Positions 26,109 to 32,023 of a DNA stretch of 39,263 nt are shown one piece after another (the stretch's first letter is position 1; every line of letters begins with the position of its first letter). The stretch lies in contig NZ_JALKFX010000082.1 in assembly GCF_023243045.1 (NCBI RefSeq), positions 1-39,263 of the forward strand, in the 5' to 3' direction. The DNA comes from Frankia sp. AgB32 (GTDB lineage: Bacteria > Actinomycetota > Actinomycetes > Frankiales > Frankiaceae). The notes under the pieces were generated by a model that did no database searches, had not been told where the DNA came from, and saw only the letters and a program-made list of their open reading frames with translations. Position numbers and translations under genes: made by a program.

Positions 26109-26681
26109 CTACGCGCTGAGCTTCAGCCCGGGCCCGGTGAATGTCGTCATGATCTCGCCGAATGTCGTGTCTGGCAGATAGCCGACGTCGACCGACCCAG
26201 CGCCGGCTCGGCTCCCAGTACCGAACTGCAGGGTCCACAACATCGCCTCTGCCGCAGGCAGCGCAACGACAACCGGATCGGCGACGTCGCCGACCTGAGT
26301 CGTCAGCCAGGAGATCGGGTCGGTCGGCAGCGCACACACATAAACGATCTCCCCCGCGGAATTCGGCGGCGCCGCACGCAGCCGCTCCGCCTGGTCCTCG
26401 ACACCGAGCGCAGCCCCCAGCCGCTCCGCGACCAACTGCCGCTCCCACCCAAAGGCATCCTGAGCAATCCGAACAACGACCCCCCGCAGCTCCTGCTCAA
26501 GATGAACGAGGATCTCGAAGTCGGAGTCTCCGTCGAAGTACCACGTCAGCGCCTCGGGCAGGGCCCCACGCAGCTCCGCCGCGGTCGGCTCCGCAACCGC
26601 CAGACCAGGGCACTGCGGCGACCACGCCGACCAGGACTCACCATCCCGCCGCACGATCACCGTGATCGCCCTAGTCACCAT
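26109..26681 (-). CDS. long HicB-like antitoxin with C-terminal extension
   Basis: A 190-residue protein. Residues 1-70 resemble HicB (ITVIVRRDGESWSAWSPQCPGLAVAEPTAAELRGALPEALTWYF). The remaining 120 residues (VVVRIAQDAFGWERQLVAERLG... FGEIMTTFTGPG) are unfamiliar and have no HTH or ribbon-helix-helix that I can see. The ATG at 26681 overlaps the hicA-like stop by 11 bases, so it is the partner of that toxin. A paralogue lies at 28674-29249 with the same whole-length architecture, so the extension is a real domain and not a run-on. Confidence 0.7.
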   Translation of the reverse strand: MVTRAITVIVRRDGESWSAWSPQCPGLAVAEPTAAELRGALPEALTWYFDGDSDFEILVHLEQELRGVVVRIAQDAFGWERQLVAERLGAALGVEDQAERLRAAPPNSAGEIVYVCALPTDPISWLTTQVGDVADPVVVALPAAEAMLWTLQFGTGSRAGAGSVDVGYLPDTTFGEIMTTFTGPGLKLSA

Positions 26682-26910
26682 GGATCTCCAGAGCCTCCTC
26701 CACGGTCAAGCCCACCTGCTTGACCAGTATCTGACGAACCAGGCCCGGACCAACAGTCACACGATCGTGGAACGCCAGCCGTAGCCGCGGGCGCCCCTCC
26801 GCCTCCAGCCACCGGTGCGACGAGCCGTCCTGCCTGGTCACCCGATACCCCAGCCGCCCGAGCACGCGCAGCAGCTGCCGAGCCTTCAGCGACGGGAACT
26901 CTCCGGTCAC
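26671..26910 (-). CDS. hicA: HicA-family toxin, second module
   Basis: A 79-residue HicA-like protein: FPSLKARQLLRVLGRLGYRVTRQDGSSHRWLEAEG carries the conserved Gly-Ser-x-His motif, and the last helix reads VRQILVKQVGLTVEEALEI. It is only distantly similar to the hicA at 25293. GTG 26910 has no clear ribosome-binding site. It is followed with an 11-base overlap by the long HicB-like gene, an order toxin-antitoxin. Repeat copy D lies 160 bases upstream. Confidence 0.8.
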   Translation of the reverse strand: MTGEFPSLKARQLLRVLGRLGYRVTRQDGSSHRWLEAEGRPRLRLAFHDRVTVGPGLVRQILVKQVGLTVEEALEIHGD

Positions 26911-27070
26911 GACGGCAAAAAGGTCGACTCCCGCCGACCGCAGTACCCGTCACCAGCAGTTCGAGAGAACGCGTCCACCGGCACCTCCACACCATGATCA
27001 GGGATGTGGCCCCAGCGTAGGCGTCCGCATGTGGACGAATGCCGCCAGGACACGAGAGGACACGGTGCCG

Positions 27071-27189
27071 TACCTAGGTCATAAGTGAATGTTCTACAAG
27101 TTCGGCCAGATCGCCCACGTCCACACACCAACAGCGACCAGGAACCAGGACGCATGCTTCGACAGAGTCACCTGTCCAGCTTGCACCCG
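27071..27189 (-). repeat. SCO4848 5'-end repeat, copy D
   Basis: It begins with the same 18 bases TACCTAGGTCATAAGTGA as copies B and C. The minus-strand 25-residue frame is 27094-27171, with an Arg-to-His change and two silent changes relative to copy B. The homology with copy B continues through the hicA 3' end to about 27358, so copy D plus the hicA remnant is one duplicated block. Confidence 0.85.
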
Positions 27190-27203
27190 GGAGCGCCGCA
27201 GGC

Positions 27204-27374
27204 TCAGGTGAGCAACGTCCCAAGCCTCTCCGCGTCGATGCCCGCCTGACGCAGGACGGAGGCGAGGGCGCCTGTCGCCAACTCCCGACGAAGCGGGACG
27301 ATCACGACCCGGGCGTTCTCCTTGTGCTCCTTGTGCCGCAGCTTGCAGTGCGAGCCGCTCTTCGACAGAGTCAC
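27204..27374 (-). pseudogene. hicA remnant fused to the SCO4848 start
   Basis: An open frame of 56 residues starts with GTG 27374 and the SCO4848 codons VTLSK, then continues in frame into GSHCKLRHKEHKENARVV and the rest of the HicA C terminus. The HicA N-terminal third is missing. A 9-base tandem duplication adds residues around KEHKEN compared with the copy at 25293. It keeps the active-site His, but the missing first helix and strand make toxin activity doubtful. The join of two coding starts shows recombination at the repeat. Confidence 0.6.
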
Positions 27375-27645
27375 CCCACCAGCCTCGCACCAGCCACCAG
27401 CCGTGGCCTCCGCGTGGGGGCGCGGGTTCGGACACGTTGATCGCCATAAGGTGGACGGACAGAAAAACCCCGGGGGCTTGCCGACCAGGCGGTAGAGGCC
27501 ATCCGCGGCGTCCATCTCCACGTTTAGAAGGCCGGTAGCCCGATGTCGAACGCCGTGACTCCGTCGCATGCCCTCGCGGTCCCGCTCCGGCGCAGGCTCA
27601 GCGCCGAACGCCTCGATCCGTACGAACAAGCCTGCGACCATGACC
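27361..27645. repeat. partial duplicate of the SCO4848-abi divergent region
   Basis: This stretch matches about 24265-24552: the first SCO4848 codons, the divergent intergenic region (shared GGGCGCG, GACACGTTGATCGCCATAAG, CCCCGGGGGCTTGCCG, GCGGTAGAGGCCATCC) and the first 30 codons of abi. A small deletion and scattered base changes show that it is not recent. The copy ends where the abi remnant jumps to the abi 3' end. Confidence 0.75.
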
Positions 27646-27821
27646 GGGACCAGGGCCACAAGCGCATGTTCTACAAATTCGGCCAGCTGGCCCACGTCCA
27701 GACACCCACCGCGACCAGGAACGGGTGGCGGGCCGATGTCCTGGCCCGCCACCCGCCGAAAGAATCTGATCAGAGGACCGTCAGGTTCACGTTCAGAACC
27801 TGTCCGCCGCCCGGCCGGTAA
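27543..27821 (+). pseudogene. abi remnant with large internal deletion
   Basis: The frame opens like the intact Abi protein (LRRRLSAERLDPYEQACD), then skips about 195 residues to the terminal DQGHK and reads through the next repeat and into sequence antisense to the secreted-protein gene. The HEPN motif is lost, so no activity is expected. It shows that an SCO4848-abi-repeat unit once stood here and collapsed. Confidence 0.65.
27650..27722 (-). repeat. SCO4848 5'-end repeat, copy E (truncated)
   Basis: It matches the repeat from the abi tail through about 17 SCO4848 codons and stops at ACCAGGAAC (27714-27722), where unrelated sequence begins. The minus-strand reading again ends in WPNL and TAG, with Ile changed to Ser two residues before WPNL. 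It is the rightmost copy and marks the array boundary. Confidence 0.75.
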
Positions 27822-28138
27822 AAGGGGAAGCTCGTCGAGGGATATGTTCTCTTCCCGAGAATATCGCACCGCACCTGAGCAGTCGCGATGCCGGGGACCT
27901 TGGGGTTCCCGAAGACCACCGAGAACCGACCACCCACGCCGGTGGGCGCGCCGTGCGACTCTCCACCAGCGGTGATCCGAATTGATTCGGCGGAGCCGGC
28001 CTGACACCGGACGGTGCCGGTCACTGTCAGCGGATTGTTTGTCGTCCCCGCCATCGCCGGTGCCATGGGAACAACGGCCAACGTCACACCCGTCCCCACT
28101 ACCAGACCCAGAGCCTTGAGTTTCGAAAGTCCTCGCAA
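27770..28138 (-). CDS. secreted protein of unknown function
   Basis: A 122-residue protein with a Sec signal peptide: basic start (RGLSKLK), hydrophobic core ALGLVVGTGVTLAVVPM and a likely cut after AMA. The mature part is about 90 residues, rich in Gly and Val with two Cys (VRCQ.., VRCDI) that may form a disulfide, and has beta-sandwich-like strands. I do not recognise the family. TTG 28138 is preferred because GGAGGT lies 6 bases upstream; an in-frame GTG at 28156 is the alternative. It sits just outside the cassette array. Confidence 0.65.
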   Translation of the reverse strand: MRGLSKLKALGLVVGTGVTLAVVPMAPAMAGTTNNPLTVTGTVRCQAGSAESIRITAGGESHGAPTGVGGRFSVVFGNPKVPGIATAQVRCDILGKRTYPSTSFPFYRPGGGQVLNVNLTVL

Positions 28139-28346
28139 GACGCACCTCCAACGCACGCATCGGAAAGTTGCCGGCGTGGGGTTCGGTGTACCCGGGCAGC
28201 AGAATCATCACGCACCGAAGCCGCGGGGCCATCCGTGGAACTCCGGCTCACCGGACCGCCGCACCACGGCACAGGAAAAGTCCGACATTGCGTCAGATCT
28301 CCCCCATCGGGTCGGCTTCGGTGGGCAGCCGCGGCAGGCCGGACCG

Positions 28347-28352
28347 TATGAT
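28347..28352 (+). promoter_or_regulatory. -10 element for leaderless small gene
   Basis: TATGAT, one base from TATAAT, ends 7 bases before the ATG at 28360. No ribosome-binding site is present, so a leaderless mRNA is likely. Confidence 0.5.
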
Positions 28353-28359
28353 CCCAGGC

Positions 28360-28611
28360 ATGTCGTCGCGCCTTGACAGTTCGTGGCGGGTACTCGCCAG
28401 CCACCAGACCTTCGAAGCCGATCGCTGCGTCGATATCTTCAAACGCCCCGACGGAACGTTCGGGTTCGAGGAGTTTCGCCGGGACGCCGAGGACGTGGGC
28501 GCGTGGACCCCGGTCAGCTACTTCTCCGGCTGGGAGTACGCGACGCGGGAGGCGACCATTGATTCCGCCTGCGAAGCGGTGCCGTGGCTGGGGCCCCTCG
28601 TCGGCCGTTGA
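28360..28611 (+). CDS. conserved small protein of unknown function
   Basis: An 83-residue protein beginning MSSRLDSSWRVLASHQTFE and containing CVDIFKRPDGTFGFEEFRRD and FSGWEYATREATIDSACEAVPWL. The balanced composition and the strong -10 box 7 bases upstream support a real gene. Similar short proteins are, from memory, common in actinobacteria without known function. It lies between the secreted-protein gene and the second long hicB. Confidence 0.65.
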   Translation: MSSRLDSSWRVLASHQTFEADRCVDIFKRPDGTFGFEEFRRDAEDVGAWTPVSYFSGWEYATREATIDSACEAVPWLGPLVGR

Positions 28612-28673
28612 GCGCTCCCGACGAAGGCTGATCACCTACCCGGGACGAGGTGACGCGTTTCCCCGGCCTCGTG

Positions 28674-29249
28674 TCAGATACGCAGGTGCTGACGCGGGCC
28701 GGCGAAACTGCGCATGACCTCGCCAAGTGTGATTTCCGGCGGGTACGCCGACACCGGCACCGACACCGCGGTGCCCTCGCCGTCCCGACCCGCGCCGAAC
28801 CGGACGGCCCACAGCATCGACTCGGCCACCGGCAACAGCGCGACCACGGCGTCGTCGTGCTCCATCTGAGCGGCCAGCCAGGAGACCCGGTCGGACTGCA
28901 ACGCGCAGACCAGGGTGGCCTCGTCACCGCCGCCGACCGGTCCGGTGCGCAGCCGCCGTCGCTGGCCGGCCTCTTCAAGCGCCTCACCGAGCCGCTCCGC
29001 GACCAGCTCTCGTTCGTACAGGTGGTCGTCCTGCGCGATCCGGACGACCACGCCGTGCAGGTCGCGCTCGTGGTGCACCTGCGGGTCGATCTCCGTGTCC
29101 TGCCCGAAGTACCAGGTGAGAACTTCGGGTAGGACCGTCCGCAGCTCCGCCGTCGCCGGCTGCACCATGGCGAGGCCAGGGCACTGTGGGGACCAGGCCG
29201 ACCACGAGGGGCCGTCCTGCCGCACGATGACCGAGACGGGCCTACCCAC
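28674..29249 (-). CDS. long HicB-like antitoxin, orphan paralogue
   Basis: A 191-residue paralogue of the protein at 26109: VSVIVRQDGPSWSAWSPQCPGLAMVQPATAEL, a shared centre (VVVRIAQDD..ERELVAERLG) and a shared end (PEITLGEVMRSFAGP). The long architecture is kept over the full length. GTG 29249 overlaps a TAG at 29242-29244 that ends a hicA-like tail, so the ancestral hicA-hicB overlap is preserved although the toxin gene is destroyed. It may be a solitary antitoxin that neutralises related toxins, or a decaying leftover. Confidence 0.7.
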   Translation of the reverse strand: MGRPVSVIVRQDGPSWSAWSPQCPGLAMVQPATAELRTVLPEVLTWYFGQDTEIDPQVHHERDLHGVVVRIAQDDHLYERELVAERLGEALEEAGQRRRLRTGPVGGGDEATLVCALQSDRVSWLAAQMEHDDAVVALLPVAESMLWAVRFGAGRDGEGTAVSVPVSAYPPEITLGEVMRSFAGPRQHLRI

Positions 29250-29307
29250 GATGGATCATCTCCAGCGAACTCCTCCGCCGTCCCGCCGCTTTGATCAGTA
29301 TCTGTGA
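29242..29307 (-). pseudogene. hicA C-terminal remnant
   Basis: The minus-strand sequence before the orphan hicB reads SQILIKAAG..SSLEMIHRG and TAG, matching RQILVKQVGLTVEEALEIHGD of the hicA at 26671 with small indels. No HicA N terminus or GSxH motif lies upstream; the next 150 bases are unrelated. It is the last 20 codons of a lost toxin gene. Confidence 0.6.
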
Positions 29308-29480
29308 TCGCGAGGCGGCCTGGGAGCCGTTTGGGCTAAAGGTCGCGCCGATTACGCACAACGCCGAGCGCCGTTCGCGCAACGATCTCATCGCAGGACA
29401 GGAGAAGAGGGTGTCCGTGGGACATCTCGGCGTGGACACTCGTTCTCGTGCCCATCGGGGACGGAGAGGGGCGGGAACTC

Positions 29481-30023
29481 GTGACGGACGGCGCCGAGAT
29501 CCGGACGCGACACATCGCGTCCGACGAGGGGCCGTTGTTGCGTCGGCTGCGGTTGGCCGCCCTCGCCGACGCACCCGCGGCCTTCTGGCAGACCCTGGAG
29601 ATCGTCCGCGACGAGCCGGCGTCGACGTGGACACGGCTGGCCCGCGAGGGCGCGGACTCCCCGGAAAACCTGGTGGTGATCGCGGAGCGGGCCGGCGACG
29701 CCGTCGGGATGGTGCAGGGCCTCACCCCGACCCGCCGAGCCTGGTTGCGCGAGTTGGCAGCCATGGGGGGGGCACCCGAGGCCCGGGGCACCGCCGCGGG
29801 CGACGCCCTGGTGCGGGCCGCGGTGGACTGGGCGCGCCGGTCCGGCGCCGAGGCGGTGAAGCTGTGGGTGGCCCCGCGCAATCAGCCGGCCCGCCGGCTG
29901 TACGCCCGACACGGCTTCGTCGCGCTGGGTAGCCCACAGCCGGTGACGGACGATCCGACGGTGAAGACGTTCATCCCGATGCTGCGGCCCTTGTATCCGG
30001 CGCGGCCGGCAGCGTGCCGGTGA
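29481..30023 (+). CDS. GNAT-family N-acetyltransferase
   Basis: A 180-residue acyl-CoA transferase of the GNAT fold. It begins IRTRHIASDEGPLLRRLRLAAL, has the beta4/acetyl-CoA loop GAPEARGTAAGDALVRAAVDWAR (R-G-T-A-A-G pyrophosphate loop) and ends with APRNQPARRLYARHGFVALG, the usual motif B. The acceptor is unknown; small molecules or protein N termini are typical. GTG 29481 is chosen because GAGAGGGG lies about 10 bases before it; GTG 29448 is possible. The 3' end overlaps the convergent metallopeptidase gene by 53 bases. Confidence 0.8.
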   Translation: MTDGAEIRTRHIASDEGPLLRRLRLAALADAPAAFWQTLEIVRDEPASTWTRLAREGADSPENLVVIAERAGDAVGMVQGLTPTRRAWLRELAAMGGAPEARGTAAGDALVRAAVDWARRSGAEAVKLWVAPRNQPARRLYARHGFVALGSPQPVTDDPTVKTFIPMLRPLYPARPAACR

Positions 30024-31317
30024 CCGGCGTACCGCCGATCACATCGTGCACGAAGGCAAGCTTCGCCTGCACGGCGGGCGTCAGTACGAACGGGTAGAGA
30101 TCGTCACTCCCCATGCTGCGGTTGATCGCGTTGAGGGCGTAGGTAAGCGGCAGCCACTGGGCGATGATGTCCGCGGCCGACTGGGACGAGTCGGTGCGGT
30201 GCCCGCCTGCTCCGCCGGGGCGGCCCGGCTCGGCCGCGTGCTCGCGGGGAGGCACCCCGAACGCATCAAGGTCCGGACCGTCCACGCGCAGCCCGAACTC
30301 GGCGGCCGCGCGCAGCGTGTCCCGGATGTGGAGGTAGTGGGCGAACGTCTCGGCCCAGTCCTCCCAGGGATGCATCGTGGCGTACGCGCTGACGTAGCTC
30401 TCGCGCCAGTCCGCCGGCGGCCCGTCGGCATAGTGCCGGTCGAGTGCCGCCGAGTAGTCGATGTTCGGATCGCCGAACAGGTTCCGGAACGCGTCCGCCC
30501 GCGCCGGATCGGCGTTGGCCAGTGAACCCCAGTAGTAGTGGCCGACCTCGTGCCGGAAGTGCCCGAGCAGCGTGCGGTACGGCTCGCCGAGCTGCGTGCG
30601 GACCAGTTCGCGGTGGGCGTCATCGGACTCGGCGAGGTCGAGCGTGATGACGCCGTCGCTGTGCCCGGTCACCACCTTGTGCCCGGTGCTGTTCAGCAGG
30701 TCGAACGCCAGTCCGCCGGCTGCGTCGATGCTCTTGGGTACGACCGGGAGTGCCAGGTCCAGCAGTTGCGCCACCAGCCGGCGCTTCGCCGCCTCGGCCC
30801 GCTCGAACCGCTCCCGGCCGACCTGGTCGGCGTCTGCCGGCCGGACCCGGGTCAACCGACAGCACACGCACAGTTCGCCGGGGCCCAGGTCGTCGCCACC
30901 CTGCGGCGCCGGTGCCTGGACCAGCCAGTTGCAGCCCGCCAGTTCGGCGTTGCCGCAGCGCCGGTACCAGCGGCGCCGGCCTGGCGGCACCGCGTCCGCG
31001 AGATCGCGCGCGATCGGATCCGTCGCCGCCACCTCGTTGGCCCCGGACACCCTGCCGCCCTCGGACACCCTGCCGCCCTCGGTCATGACGTTCCGACCGG
31101 CAGCGTCGTCCGCCACGCCCAGCGCCGCCGCCACGACCGCCACCGGAGGTAGCTCGCGGAACAGCGCACCGGTGCCGTCCGCACTCGGCGTCCCTGCGAC
31201 GAGCGTGACCACGTGACCGGTGCCCGGATCGAATCCGAGCGGTGTGCCACAGCGCAGACAGGCCGAGTTCTCGAAAAAAACGAGCTGCCCACACGTGGCA
31301 CACCCACTGATCTTCAC
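29971..31317 (-). CDS. zinc-ribbon putative metallopeptidase
   Basis: A 448-residue protein. An N-terminal zinc ribbon has C6xxC9 and C20xxC23 (CATCG..CLRC). A second cysteine-rich segment (CGNAELAGC..CVCC) lies near 130-165. The core contains HEVGHYYW (HExxH, about 255) with a downstream Asp/Glu-rich helix WEDWAETFAHYLH that could supply the third ligand. The C terminus is a helix-rich region ending in a low-complexity tail. This is the layout of the putative zinc-binding peptidase family common in actinobacteria; the substrate is unknown. The GTG start has GGAAGGA upstream. Two copies of an 18-base repeat encode GGRVSE. Confidence 0.78.
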   Translation of the reverse strand: MKISGCATCGQLVFFENSACLRCGTPLGFDPGTGHVVTLVAGTPSADGTGALFRELPPVAVVAAALGVADDAAGRNVMTEGGRVSEGGRVSGANEVAATDPIARDLADAVPPGRRRWYRRCGNAELAGCNWLVQAPAPQGGDDLGPGELCVCCRLTRVRPADADQVGRERFERAEAAKRRLVAQLLDLALPVVPKSIDAAGGLAFDLLNSTGHKVVTGHSDGVITLDLAESDDAHRELVRTQLGEPYRTLLGHFRHEVGHYYWGSLANADPARADAFRNLFGDPNIDYSAALDRHYADGPPADWRESYVSAYATMHPWEDWAETFAHYLHIRDTLRAAAEFGLRVDGPDLDAFGVPPREHAAEPGRPGGAGGHRTDSSQSAADIIAQWLPLTYALNAINRSMGSDDLYPFVLTPAVQAKLAFVHDVIGGTPVTGTLPAAPDTRAAASG

Positions 31318-32023
31318 CGTGTTTCCTTCCACCACGTGCCCGGGCTGCCGGCATACCCCGCCCAGCCGGCCCAATACTCCGCTCGCCACCGGGCAGCCAA
31401 CTCTCGCCGCTTTCTGTCAGCACACAGTCACGCTGGCGCATGTCGGTCGACTCGGGCAACGCAGCGAATGCCCGGGGTGACACCTTCGCGACGGACGTCA
31501 CGGATGCCCCAACAGACCGGTCCGCCCAGTACCCGGTTATCCTTGACAGGCCCCCGAAACTTCCTCTACGGAGGACCAGCGCGAGGAGGTGGCCGCTGTG
31601 AGTCCTGGCGGGTGCTCCAGTAACGGCCGCTTCCTGCTAGTGGACGACGCCAGCCGAGGCTGATTCAGGCCAGAGCGCGTCACGCGCCCAGCCCACGTCC
31701 ACGAACCCGGGGTCGACGATTCCCCGGGGCACTGCTCGAAGTCCGGCCGACTGCCGGTTCGCGATTCGCCGCCGCGATCTCTCGCGATGCCCGACTGCGC
31801 GGGCGTGGGACTTCGGTTCTCGCGTGCCGATCGGCGAGTGTCGACGTCGGAGCCGGCGACCCAGACGTTCCCAGCCGACAGCGGCGGGACGGAGCAGTGC
31901 ACGAGCAGGTGCGGTCGATCGATGTCGTGCCGACCCGAGGCCGCCTGGCGACGATGCCCGCGGCCCGCTCGAGAAGTGCGCGCAAGGGGTGTGTAGTCGC
32001 CCGCGCGCGGATGGGGAGCTTCC
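31318..32023. other. 700-base gap without a convincing gene
   Basis: Frames open here are either shadows or low-complexity. A TTGACA at 31543-31548 could be a -35 box. The small frame at 31598-31663 follows it. I see no tRNA, riboswitch or repeat. The rest (31700-32000) is G+C-rich with patchy inverted repeats near the DUF1003 start. Confidence 0.4.
31598..31663 (+). CDS. possible 21-residue peptide gene
   Basis: GTG 31598 is preceded by GAGGAGG with an 8-base spacer and followed by 21 codons reading MSPGGCSSNGRFLLVDDASR plus Gly and TGA. An upstream TTGACA is compatible with a promoter. The peptide resembles no family I know. The frame is also open to 31548 before the start, so it could be the tail of a decayed gene. 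Confidence 0.22.
   Translation: MSPGGCSSNGRFLLVDDASRG

Noticed and set aside
25160-27189. CRISPR-like array of repeats
   Set aside because: The repeats are about 100 bases, diverged and coding, and the intervals are 0.6-1.1 kb and contain whole genes. No cas genes are present.
24000-27722. Integron cassette array
   Set aside because: The repeats do not show attC-like paired inverted motifs and no integrase gene lies in the window. The resemblance is only in layout.
27204-28232. 342-codon minus-strand frame joining hicA end to upstream sequence
   Set aside because: It runs antisense or out of frame through the abi remnant and the secreted-protein gene. Only the part from GTG 27374 is meaningful.
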